A model generated the notes under the pieces. The model ran no database searches. It was not told the DNA's origin and was given only the letters and a program-made list of their open reading frames with translations. This document shows, piece after piece, positions 30,946 to 39,909 of a stretch of 64,000 bases of DNA (the stretch's first letter is position 1; each line of letters opens with the position of its first letter). The stretch is from Gammaproteobacteria bacterium. Its GTDB lineage: Bacteria; Pseudomonadota; Gammaproteobacteria; Burkholderiales; Gallionellaceae. Location of the stretch: the NCBI GenBank assembly GCA_018819205.1, contig JAHJQE010000011.1, forward strand, positions 1 to 64,000, given 5' to 3'. The position numbers and the translations under genes were made by a program.

Positions 30946-31054
30946 GTCACACCGGCGAAGGCCGGTGTCCAGTTAATAGAACAAACAGTGCGACGCACTG
31001 ACATCACGGCATATTTAATAAAACCGCTGGATTCCGGCCTTCGCCGGAATGACG
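30946..31054. repeat. REP/BIME-like three-hairpin composite, copy 2
   Basis: ACACCGGC-GAAG-GCCGGTGT (30949-30968), CAGTGC-GAC-GCACTG (30986-31000), ATTCCGGC-CTTC-GCCGGAAT (31031-31050). Confidence 0.85.
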
Positions 31055-31078
31055 AAATTTGAAATTTTATAGATGCCC

Positions 31079-31897
31079 TCATGCGAAATGCGCTTCAACC
31101 GGTTCTGTCGCAGAGGAATTCAACGCAATCGGGTCGTCCTGTTTCGCATTGCGATACAGCGCGGCGATCATCGCTTCCGTCACTTCTGCACGCGGCGCAT
31201 CAAACACCACACGCCCATCGCGCAGACCGACGATGCGCGGGAAATATTCCAACGCCAGTTCCACCTGATGCAGGCTGCACACCAGCGTGGCGTTGCGCGT
31301 CGCGGCTTCCTCTTGCAAGGTATGCAGTGTCTGTCGAGACAAAGTAGGGTCGAGCGCGGACAGCGGCTCGTCCACCAGAAACGCATCGGCCCTTGAGACC
31401 AGCAAACGTGCCATGCCGCAGCGCTGACGTTCACCGCCCGACAAGCGATCCACACGTGAATACAACTTGTCTTGCAGATCGAAACGCGCCAACGCGTCAT
31501 ATGCGATATCGGGGTTGCGAGGCTTGATCAGCGAAGCGATGCTTTTCCAGAATCCCCATTGCGGCAGACAGCCCGCCAGCACCGCCGTCACCACACGCTG
31601 CCTTGGTGGCAGTGGCGGTGTCTGCGGTGCGAGGAACAGGCGTGCGCGCAACACATGGCGCGCCGCATGTTGCAGGGTCCACGGTTGCGTATCGAACACA
31701 GAGAACTCGCCGGAGGTCGGCGGATGGGCGCAGGCTAGTGTATGCAGCAAGGTCGTCTTGCCCGCACCCGACGGGCCGATCAAGGCGATCTGCTCGCCTT
31801 GTTCTATAGTCAGCGTCACTGCATTCAAAGCATGGCCCAAGTCGGCGCGCGCCGCCGAAGCATGGCGCACGCTGACTTCGCGTAATACGAACGACAT
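31079..31897 (-). CDS. PhnC-like ABC transporter ATP-binding protein
   Basis: Walker A GPSGAGKTTLL, signature LSGGERQRCGMARLL, Walker B AFLVDEPLSALDP. Confidence 0.94.
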   Translation of the reverse strand: MSFVLREVSVRHASAARADLGHALNAVTLTIEQGEQIALIGPSGAGKTTLLHTLACAHPPTSGEFSVFDTQPWTLQHAARHVLRARLFLAPQTPPLPPRQRVVTAVLAGCLPQWGFWKSIASLIKPRNPDIAYDALARFDLQDKLYSRVDRLSGGERQRCGMARLLVSRADAFLVDEPLSALDPTLSRQTLHTLQEEAATRNATLVCSLHQVELALEYFPRIVGLRDGRVVFDAPRAEVTEAMIAALYRNAKQDDPIALNSSATEPVEAHFA

Positions 31898-31899
31898 GC

Positions 31900-32769
31900 T
31901 TACTTCAGCAGACCTGCGCTGCGTGCAGCAGTCTCGATCGCGCTGTAGTTCTCTGCCTTGGTGCGGATGAAGCTAGTTGCGCGTTGCAGATCGAGGATCT
32001 CTTTGTCGTCCGCATCGTTCGCATTCAGGTCGAGGAAAGCCTTGGCCAGTTTCTCGCGCAGCGCAGGATCCATATCGGAACGTACGGTCCAGTTGTAATC
32101 GAAGTAGCCCGGTGTGGTGTAGAACACGCGCACGACTTTGGTATCGACTTTGCCTGCTACCACCAGCTTGTTCCATACCGAGATGTTCAATGCGCCCGCG
32201 TCCACCTTGCCGCCCGCCACCGCAGCGACGGTCGCATCATGCGCGCCGGAGAAAGCGATGCGCTTCATGTCGTTTTCGGGGTTGATGTGCGCAGCCAGCA
32301 GGAAAGAGCGCGGCATCAGGTGACCGGAAGTGGAAGACTCGGAACCGAAGGTGAAGGTCTTGCCTTTCAGGTCTTTCAGGGAAGTGATGTCAGCATGTGT
32401 GGTGATGAACACGGACTGGAATTTCTCGTCCTCTGCGCGTTGCACCAGCGGGATCACCTTGCCGTGGCTACGTACATTGGCTTGCACGAAAGTGAAGCCG
32501 CCGAACCACACCATATCCAGTTTGTCGTTGATCAAACCTTCAACCGAAGCGGCGTAATCGGTAACGGGTGTGAACTCGACCTTCATGCCCAGTTTCATTT
32601 CCAGATACTCGCCCAGCGGTTTGAACTTGCGTTGCAACTCGGTCGGCGATTCATCCGGGATGGCGGAAACGCGCAACACCGGTTGGGCGAAAGACAGGCT
32701 GGCGGTCAGCAATGTGACCGAAGCGAAAGCGATAGCGAAGAATGCTTTGATGATTTTTGAAGAAGACAT
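31900..32769 (-). CDS. PhnD-like periplasmic substrate-binding protein (phosphonate/phosphite/selenate type)
   Basis: Signal peptide; LRVSAIPDESPTELQRKFKPLGEYLE, DMVWFGGFTFVQA. Confidence 0.92.
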   Translation of the reverse strand: MSSSKIIKAFFAIAFASVTLLTASLSFAQPVLRVSAIPDESPTELQRKFKPLGEYLEMKLGMKVEFTPVTDYAASVEGLINDKLDMVWFGGFTFVQANVRSHGKVIPLVQRAEDEKFQSVFITTHADITSLKDLKGKTFTFGSESSTSGHLMPRSFLLAAHINPENDMKRIAFSGAHDATVAAVAGGKVDAGALNISVWNKLVVAGKVDTKVVRVFYTTPGYFDYNWTVRSDMDPALREKLAKAFLDLNANDADDKEILDLQRATSFIRTKAENYSAIETAARSAGLLK

Positions 32770-32826
32770 GACGACCCTTTAAGTTATGGGCGCCGACAGA
32801 GCAGGGGGGGCAGAAATGACGAACGA

Positions 32827-32875
32827 CGTCCATGCAACATGGACGAAAAAGCGAGTGCGTGCTTGCGATGCAAGC
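32827..32875 (-). other. Tandem hairpins in the phnD 5' leader
   Basis: CGTCCATG-CAA-CATGGACG (32827-32845) and GCTTGC-GAT-GCAAGC (32861-32875), both perfect. Confidence 0.6.
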
Positions 32876-33133
32876 GCGGCGACAAAGCTTCGTACCTCAT
32901 AGGATCTGCTGACCTGCACACCGGCAGCGCGTTGATACGGCACATTCCATCACTTCAAGATGATGTCAGCTACACGCGGACCGTCTGACCCGATCCAAGA
33001 AATGGAACGGCGCTACGGCGAGCCAAACAAAACCAGAAACGACAGCGGCGCGCAGTTTAACAGAGGCGGGGAGGCGGCGAGTAGGGAGGATTCCCCGTTT
33101 GCTAAGAGGTGAGATGGGCGACTTAGGAATTTA

Positions 33134-34303
33134 TTAACCTTCTTCACCTGCAAGCAGGTAACCCCACACATGATTCTGCTTCTTGCCTTCATTATCTTGA
33201 TATAAATGGATGTATAAATATCGTTCACTGCTATCGAATCCAGTTACGACCTTATCAACTGTATAGAAATAATCAGCTTGGACCGTATGTGAAATTCTTG
33301 ATTCTCGACTAGGTTTTTCGTAAATAGGCTTCCCAATATATATCGGGGGAGCTGGTATGGATTTTTCTCTTTTGGGCCATTTTTTTATGGAATCAAACTC
33401 TTGTTTTTTTAGCAGGAAATCCAACAATAAATCTAGGCAATAGCGAAAATTCTCAATGTTCGCTTCATTTGCGACAAGGCTCGTGTCGTAGCTTGCATGC
33501 CATTGTTCTTTTTCGGTCTCGACAACTTCAGGGGTAAGTCTCCTGAAGTTCTCAATGTGAACGGTACTTAGTCCCCATTCCATGCAGTCAATTTTTAATT
33601 GATCATAATCGATCTGAATATAGTCAGTTGGTTCTGAGACGTGCTCATCAATCCACTGCTTATTCTTCTTCCAATAGTGAGCTTTGCTGCCCCCACGAAA
33701 TAATCCAATAAGTCCATTGAGCGGCTTTTCGTCTTTATCGTGGTTTCTCCATGAGTAGATTGAATAGTCCCTCTCGTAAGCTAAAAAAAATGCTTTTCTT
33801 AGTTCAATTAATGCTTCGAAGTAATTTGTTAGTTCCGATAAGGTAATTGCATGTTTTACAGTTTCTTTAACATCTCCCTCGCATAGAAGGTCTGTCATGA
33901 AAATTTCCTGAAGCTTTTTTCCGGTAACTTTTTGTAAAAGGTCATCAACAAATAACTCAGCTACATTGAAATAATTCACGGCAGATACAGACTCCGTGAG
34001 TTGTCCATAGTGTTTTGAAATCACTCTTTGCTTATTCAATGCCTTGATGGTTCCAGACTTAATTATTGGAACCCCCTGTTTTTTTAACTCACCTAATAGT
34101 TCATCAAAAGATTTTGACTCTAGATTTCTTTGCTCATCAACATCCAGTTCATCCAAGGCAGCCAAGACAACAAGTTCAACAAAATCCTGGAGCAAGATAA
34201 TTCCTGCAGTGCAGAAATGCTTATCACCAGAATTAACCAAGTTTTTTGTTTCGGTGTAGATTGACTTAGCAACCAGTAGCGTATTAAGGGTAGATGATTT
34301 CAT
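33134..34303 (-). CDS. Hypothetical protein, AT-rich orphan ORF with HEPN-like R-x4-H motif
   Basis: About 389 aa from MKSSTLNTLLVAKS; GAAGGG upstream as SD; visibly lower GC than flanks; RVISKHYG motif encoded at 34010-34027. Confidence 0.75.
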   Translation of the reverse strand: MKSSTLNTLLVAKSIYTETKNLVNSGDKHFCTAGIILLQDFVELVVLAALDELDVDEQRNLESKSFDELLGELKKQGVPIIKSGTIKALNKQRVISKHYGQLTESVSAVNYFNVAELFVDDLLQKVTGKKLQEIFMTDLLCEGDVKETVKHAITLSELTNYFEALIELRKAFFLAYERDYSIYSWRNHDKDEKPLNGLIGLFRGGSKAHYWKKNKQWIDEHVSEPTDYIQIDYDQLKIDCMEWGLSTVHIENFRRLTPEVVETEKEQWHASYDTSLVANEANIENFRYCLDLLLDFLLKKQEFDSIKKWPKREKSIPAPPIYIGKPIYEKPSRESRISHTVQADYFYTVDKVVTGFDSSERYLYIHLYQDNEGKKQNHVWGYLLAGEEG

Positions 34304-34375
34304 TGGTATCCCTTCAAGTAAGCCAAGAAACATTAAGTCAGCCTTGAACTGATCTTTTATATTGAAACAGACTCT

Positions 34376-36325
34376 TCAGCTCGACCACTTCGCATCCAAC
34401 AACCTGTCCTCACGCTCTTCAGGTACGCGCTGCATGAACGGGCAGTCGTGGCGGTGGATGGTGATGCCGCGGTCGCGGGTGACGTAGCCTACGATGTGGG
34501 CAGGGAATTCGGGGTGGCAGCACAGGGCGAGTTTGTAGGTCAGGCTGCTTTCGCCTTCGATCGACACGCGTTTGGGCGTTTGTGACTGGGCGCTGCTTGA
34601 TGGGGCTTTGCGCTGTGGCGGCGCTTCTTGCACCAGCGCGAGGCTGGCGCGGCGCGGGGTGATGTCGCCGCGACCGAGTGCGGCGAACAGGTCGTCCGGT
34701 TTGTTGTAGCGCAGTTGCTGCGCGAGCTTTTCCAGATTGATGTCGTTTACGCCGACGCGGTGCAGTTCGCGTTCGAGCAGGGCGCGCCCCTGCGCGATGC
34801 TGTCGTCCAGATTCTGTTCCGAGAACCAGCGGCGCACCTTGGCGCGTGCGCGTGAACTCTTCAGATAACCGAGTTTCGGATTGGCCCAGTCGCGGCTGGG
34901 GCCTCCCTGTTTGACGGTGAGTATCTCGACGCGCTGGCCGGTTTGCAGTGTGTGTTTGAGCGGCACGATGTTGCCGTCCACTTTCGCACCGCGCGTGCGG
35001 TGGCCGAGGTCGGTGTGCAGCACGTAGGCGAAGTCCACCGGCGTCGCGCCGGTGGGCAGGTCGATGACCTTGCCTTGCGGGGTCAGTACGTACACGCGAT
35101 CCTGTATCAGTTCATTGCGGAACTGTTCCTGCATCTCGCCGCTGTCTGCCAGTTCGGCTTTCCATGCCAGCACCTGGCGCAGCCAGGCGACTTTCTCGTC
35201 CAGTCCGCCTTCTGATTTTTTGTTCTCTTTGTAGCGCCAGTGTGCGGCGACACCGAGTTCGGAATCGTGATGCATCTGCCGCGTGCGTATCTGCACTTCC
35301 ACCGACAGGCGGCGCGGCCCGAGCACGGCGGTGTGCAGCGAGCGGTAGCCGTTGGGTTTTGGTTTGGCGATGTAGTCGTCGAACTCTTTTTGTATCGGTA
35401 GCCACAGTTCGTGCACCAGCGACAGGGCGGCATAGCATTGCTCGATGTCCTCGACGAGGATGCGCACAGCGCGCACGTCGTACAGCTCGTCGAAGTTGAG
35501 ATGTTTGCGCTTCATCTTGTTGATGATGCTGTAGATGTGTTTCGGGCGGCCGCTCACTTCGCCGTCTATGCCCGCATCTTTGAGTGTCTGCTGCAGTTGC
35601 GCGACGAGATCGGTGATGTAGCGTTCTCTATCCACGCGCTTCTCGTCAAGCGATTTGGCGATCTGTTTGTACAGCCCCGGTTCCAGATAGCGTGTGGAAA
35701 GGTCTTCCAGCTCCCACTTGATCTGCCACACGCCGAGCCGGTTGGCCAGTGGTGCGAAGATGCTTTGTGTCTCCTGCGCGATCTGACGTTGTTGAGCTGC
35801 GTCCAGTCGTGACAGGTTGCGCAGGGTCTGTGTGCGCTCGGCAAGTTTTATCAATACCACGCGGATGTCTTCTACCATCGCCAGTAGCATCTTGCGCAGT
35901 GTCTCCACCTGCTGCGCGGCTTCTTCGGCGCTGGGCTGGTTACGTACTTCGCTGAACTGGCGCACGTGTTCCATGCGCGAGATGCCATCGACCAATCCCG
36001 CCACATTCTGGCCAAAGAGTTCGCGCAGAACGATGTGAGCATCCATGATGAAGTTCGGCACTGCATGCAGCGCGGTGGCCGCGATGGTCTCGTGATCCAT
36101 GTTCAGCCCGATCAGGATCGCAGCCGAACCCAGCGCGTGTTGCAACAGCGGCGTACCGGTGATGTCGGTGCTGCCTTGGTAGAGCGGAGCGGCGAATTCG
36201 CAGGCCTGACGGATCAGTTCGATCTCTTTGGGAGCGAAAGAGTCGGACAGAGCGGACAGCCAGTGCCGGATGTCTGCGCTGTCGTCCCCGGTAAGCGGCG
36301 GGAATTGATGCTGAACTGAAACCAT
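34376..36325 (-). CDS. relA: RelA-type (p)ppGpp synthetase lacking a C-terminal ACT/RRM domain
   Basis: PNGYRSLHTAV and EVQIRTRQMHHDSELGVAAHW synthetase motifs, TGS domain, degenerate HD (ALHAV); ends LLDAKWSS after the CCHPEFP zinc-finger region. Confidence 0.93.
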   Translation of the reverse strand: MVSVQHQFPPLTGDDSADIRHWLSALSDSFAPKEIELIRQACEFAAPLYQGSTDITGTPLLQHALGSAAILIGLNMDHETIAATALHAVPNFIMDAHIVLRELFGQNVAGLVDGISRMEHVRQFSEVRNQPSAEEAAQQVETLRKMLLAMVEDIRVVLIKLAERTQTLRNLSRLDAAQQRQIAQETQSIFAPLANRLGVWQIKWELEDLSTRYLEPGLYKQIAKSLDEKRVDRERYITDLVAQLQQTLKDAGIDGEVSGRPKHIYSIINKMKRKHLNFDELYDVRAVRILVEDIEQCYAALSLVHELWLPIQKEFDDYIAKPKPNGYRSLHTAVLGPRRLSVEVQIRTRQMHHDSELGVAAHWRYKENKKSEGGLDEKVAWLRQVLAWKAELADSGEMQEQFRNELIQDRVYVLTPQGKVIDLPTGATPVDFAYVLHTDLGHRTRGAKVDGNIVPLKHTLQTGQRVEILTVKQGGPSRDWANPKLGYLKSSRARAKVRRWFSEQNLDDSIAQGRALLERELHRVGVNDINLEKLAQQLRYNKPDDLFAALGRGDITPRRASLALVQEAPPQRKAPSSSAQSQTPKRVSIEGESSLTYKLALCCHPEFPAHIVGYVTRDRGITIHRHDCPFMQRVPEEREDRLLDAKWSS

Positions 36326-36334
36326 CTGGAATTT

Positions 36335-38311
36335 TTAGAGCTGGTATTTGTTTTCTGAAAAGAGCCGCAGAGCGGCATCCACTACATTTGTATCGTAGCT
36401 CACGCCGCGATGTTCGCGTATCTCATTCATTGCTGCTTCGATACCGAGGCCGGCGCGGTAGGGGCGGTGCGATGCCATCGCTTCGATCACATCGGCGACT
36501 GCCAGGATGCGTGCGCCGAGGATGATGGCGTCGCCTTTCAGGCCTTGTGGATAGCCCGTTCCGTCCATGCGTTCGTGATGCTGCAACACCATCTCTGCCA
36601 CCGGCCAATGGAAGTCGATGTCCTTGAGGATGTCATAACCGCTTTGGGGGTGGGTCTTGATGAAGGAATATTCGATATCGCTCAGGCGGGCTGGCTTGCT
36701 CAATATCTCCGCCGGGATGGATATTTTGCCGAGGTCGTGCACCACACCGGCGAGGTGGATGGCAAATATCTGTTCGTGCGAAAGATCCATCTCGCCGGCG
36801 ATGGCGGCAGCCAGCTCGGCTACGCGTCGCTGGTGGCCGGCTGTGTACGGGTCGCGCATTTCCACGGTGGCTGCGATGGCTTGCACCGTGTCCTGCAACC
36901 CTTCCTGTATCGTTTCCAGAAAATGTTGCTTCTCCTGCAAGGCTTGGTCGCGCTCGGCGCGCATGCGCAGATTCTGGATGCCGAACGAAAGGTCTTCGCT
37001 CATCTCTGTCAGCAAGGCGATCTCATCATCTGTGAACGCATCCGTTGTGTCGGCATACAGTGAAAGTGTGGCGAACGTTGTGCCGTTGTCGTGCAGTGGT
37101 AGAGCGATGCTGGCTCGGTAACCGTATTGCATGGCTACATCCCGCCATGATGCAAACAACGGGTCGGTCGCGATGTCCTGGCAGATGGTGGTTTGTCCGC
37201 TGCGAACGGTCACGCCTGACGGCCCTTTATTCAGCGCGATGTCTTGCCAGGTCGACAACAGGGATTCCATGTAGCCAGCTTGCACGGCATGCCAGACTTC
37301 GGGTTTGATGGAGCGCGCCTCGTCCTGTTGCACATATCCTACCCAGGCCAGCAGATAGCCGCCTTTCTCCACTGCCTCACGGCACATCGCTTCCAGCAGG
37401 GCGCGTTCTTCGCGCGCATGCAGCAGGGTCTTGTTACCGGCACTCAGTGTCTTGAGCGCGCGGTTGGCATGGTGCAGGGACTGTTCCGCGCTCAATACGC
37501 GCAGGAACGGCTCTTGCACACTGCCGACGAACACCGTGCGGTACAGGAGGACGTAGGCGACGATCTTGTAAACGTGTCCCAGCAGATTGAACACGTCGGT
37601 CACGTCGGAATACAAGGTGAAACTCAGTTCGCTCAGGACGGTGATAACGGCCACGCTGAACAGTCCGGTGGCCTCGCGCGGCTTGCCGATCAGTGCCTGC
37701 CGCCAGAACAGGATGCCGGCGATCAGCAGCAGTGCAACGATGAGATATTCCGCAGCGATCTTGAGCGTCGTCAGCCCGGTGCCGGCGATGAAGGTGCGCG
37801 GCAGTGCGTCCTGATGGAACAGGCCAATCCAGTACACCAGTGCGCTGATCGCCAGCGCGACGCCCAGCAGGACGTAACGTGAATCGGCGCGTTTGAGGGG
37901 CGTCCACGGGCGCAATGCGACCGACAGCAATGCGGCGGCAAAGATGAAGCGCGCCGCCAGCCAGAAGTTGATCGCCTTTTCGGGGCTGGCGGGCGTCACC
38001 CAATCGGGCATGCCGGCGAACGACATCATGTGCGCGAAGTCGATCAGGCCGACCGCCAGCGAGGCGCAGGCGAGGAGGATGATGTTCGATGCGCGTTCTT
38101 TGCTGTATGCGTTCCAGGCGACGCCGAAGATCAGCATGGAGATGACAAGCGAGGCGGTCTCGATCGGCAGATGGATGCCCTGGTATTTCGAAATACCTTC
38201 GAATGCATGTTGCGGCGGGGCGAACCAGACGATCAAAAACAAGACTGCCAGTAGCGCCAGCGGCCAGGCCGCTTTGCGCAATGCCGTCTTTTTGTGGGCG
38301 AGCGTGTCCAT
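36335..38311 (-). CDS. Membrane MASE3-like sensor, GAF and HD-GYP domain phosphodiesterase
   Basis: N-terminal multi-TM; HDLGKISIP and HHERMDGTGYPQGL HD-GYP motifs. Confidence 0.92.
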   Translation of the reverse strand: MDTLAHKKTALRKAAWPLALLAVLFLIVWFAPPQHAFEGISKYQGIHLPIETASLVISMLIFGVAWNAYSKERASNIILLACASLAVGLIDFAHMMSFAGMPDWVTPASPEKAINFWLAARFIFAAALLSVALRPWTPLKRADSRYVLLGVALAISALVYWIGLFHQDALPRTFIAGTGLTTLKIAAEYLIVALLLIAGILFWRQALIGKPREATGLFSVAVITVLSELSFTLYSDVTDVFNLLGHVYKIVAYVLLYRTVFVGSVQEPFLRVLSAEQSLHHANRALKTLSAGNKTLLHAREERALLEAMCREAVEKGGYLLAWVGYVQQDEARSIKPEVWHAVQAGYMESLLSTWQDIALNKGPSGVTVRSGQTTICQDIATDPLFASWRDVAMQYGYRASIALPLHDNGTTFATLSLYADTTDAFTDDEIALLTEMSEDLSFGIQNLRMRAERDQALQEKQHFLETIQEGLQDTVQAIAATVEMRDPYTAGHQRRVAELAAAIAGEMDLSHEQIFAIHLAGVVHDLGKISIPAEILSKPARLSDIEYSFIKTHPQSGYDILKDIDFHWPVAEMVLQHHERMDGTGYPQGLKGDAIILGARILAVADVIEAMASHRPYRAGLGIEAAMNEIREHRGVSYDTNVVDAALRLFSENKYQL

Positions 38312-38317
38312 CGCCGC

Positions 38318-39334
38318 TCAGGCGTTACTCACCTGTACCAGTTGCGCCAGTTTGGCTTTTGCTGCGCCGCTGGCGATGACTTCGGCGGCTTTCTGTATGC
38401 CGTTCTCCAAGGTATCTGCCAGTCCGGCGAGATAGATCGAGGCGCCTGCATTCAGCAGCACGATGTCCAGCGCTGCGCTGGCTTGATTCTCCAGCACGTC
38501 GAGGATCATGTCGCGTGAGGCTTGCACGCTGTCGGTATGGATGTCGTCCAGCGATGCAGTGATCATGCCGAACTGTTCAGGACGGATGGTGTATTCGCTG
38601 ACGATACCGTCCTTGAGTTCGGCCACCAGCGTCTCGCCGCTGATGGTGATCTCGTCCAGCCCGTCTGCACCGTGCACCACCATCACGCGCTTGCTGCCCA
38701 AACGCTGCAACACGCGCGCCTGGATGCCGACCAGATCGCGATGGAATACGCCCAGCAGTTGTTGTTTCGCACCGGCCGGGTTGGTCAGCGGGCCGAGGAT
38801 GTTGAACAGGGTGCGTATGCCCAGTTCCTTGCGCACCGGCGCGGCGTGCTTCATCGCGCTGTGATAGTTGGGCGCGAACATGAAACCGAAGCCGACTTCG
38901 CTGATGCACTTCGCGGTCTGCTCCGGCGTGAGGTTGATATTGATGCCCAGCGCTTCCAGTACGTCTGCGCTGCCGGATTGCGAAGACACGGAACGACCAC
39001 CGTGCTTGGCGATCTTCGCGCCTGCTGCGGCCGCAACAAAAGCCGAAGCAGTGGAGATATTGAAGGTATGCGCGCCGTCGCCGCCGGTGCCGCAGGTGTC
39101 CACCAGTCGGGTATCATCGGCCAGATCCACCTTGGTGGAAAGCTCGCGCATCACGCTGGCTGCACCGGCGATCTCGCCGATGGTCTCTTTCTTCACGCGC
39201 AGGCCGGTGATGATGGCCGCGATCATTACCGGCGAGACTTCGCCGCCCATGATCTGGCGCATCAGCGACACCATCTCGTCATGGAAGATCTCGCGATGTT
39301 CGATGATGCGCTTGAGTGCGTCCTGCGGCGTCAT
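38318..39334 (-). CDS. trpD: Anthranilate phosphoribosyltransferase
   Basis: [46 protein letters not shown]. Confidence 0.97.
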   Translation of the reverse strand: MTPQDALKRIIEHREIFHDEMVSLMRQIMGGEVSPVMIAAIITGLRVKKETIGEIAGAASVMRELSTKVDLADDTRLVDTCGTGGDGAHTFNISTASAFVAAAAGAKIAKHGGRSVSSQSGSADVLEALGININLTPEQTAKCISEVGFGFMFAPNYHSAMKHAAPVRKELGIRTLFNILGPLTNPAGAKQQLLGVFHRDLVGIQARVLQRLGSKRVMVVHGADGLDEITISGETLVAELKDGIVSEYTIRPEQFGMITASLDDIHTDSVQASRDMILDVLENQASAALDIVLLNAGASIYLAGLADTLENGIQKAAEVIASGAAKAKLAQLVQVSNA

Positions 39335-39900
39335 GGTTTGCCCTCCAGAAAGTTCTTCAGCATGTCATGCCCGTGCTCGGTGAGGATGGACTCGGGGTGG
39401 AACTGCACGCCGTGCACCGGCAATGTCTTGTGACGCACACCCATGATCTCGCCGTCTTCGGTCCACGCCGTGATCTCCAGACATTCCGGCAGCGTCTCGC
39501 GCTCGATCACCAGCGAATGGTAGCGCGTAGCGGTGAACGGATTCGGCAGGCCGGTGAACACGCTGTTGCTGTGGTGGTTGATCAGCGAGGTCTTGCCGTG
39601 CATCAGCGTCTTGGCATGGATGATACGCCCACCGAAGGCCTGACCGATACTCTGGTGGCCGAGGCATACACCGAGCAGCGGGATCTTGCCCGCGTACTGT
39701 TTGATGGCCGCGACCGAGATGCCGGCTTCGTTCGGTGTGCAGGGGCCGGGCGAGATGACCAGATGCTGCGGGTTCATTTGTGCGATCTCTTCGACCGTGA
39801 TCTCGTCGTTGCGCTTCACCACCACATCCGCGCCGAGCTCGGCGAAGTATTGCACCAGGTTGTAGGTGAAGGAATCGTAGTTGTCTATCATCAATAGCAT
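39331..39900 (-). CDS. trpG: Anthranilate synthase component II (glutamine amidotransferase)
   Basis: [35 protein letters not shown]. Confidence 0.96.
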   Translation of the reverse strand: MLLMIDNYDSFTYNLVQYFAELGADVVVKRNDEITVEEIAQMNPQHLVISPGPCTPNEAGISVAAIKQYAGKIPLLGVCLGHQSIGQAFGGRIIHAKTLMHGKTSLINHHSNSVFTGLPNPFTATRYHSLVIERETLPECLEITAWTEDGEIMGVRHKTLPVHGVQFHPESILTEHGHDMLKNFLEGKP

Positions 39901-39909
39901 GGTGTTCTC

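Noticed and set aside
32827-32845. Intrinsic terminator in the phnD leader
   Set aside because: The perfect hairpin is preceded, not followed, by a T run in the transcribed (minus) sense, so it is not a terminator for that transcript.
34376-36325. Bifunctional Rel/SpoT with active hydrolase
   Set aside because: The HD motif position reads ALHAV instead of HD, so the hydrolase domain looks degenerate; treated as RelA-type.
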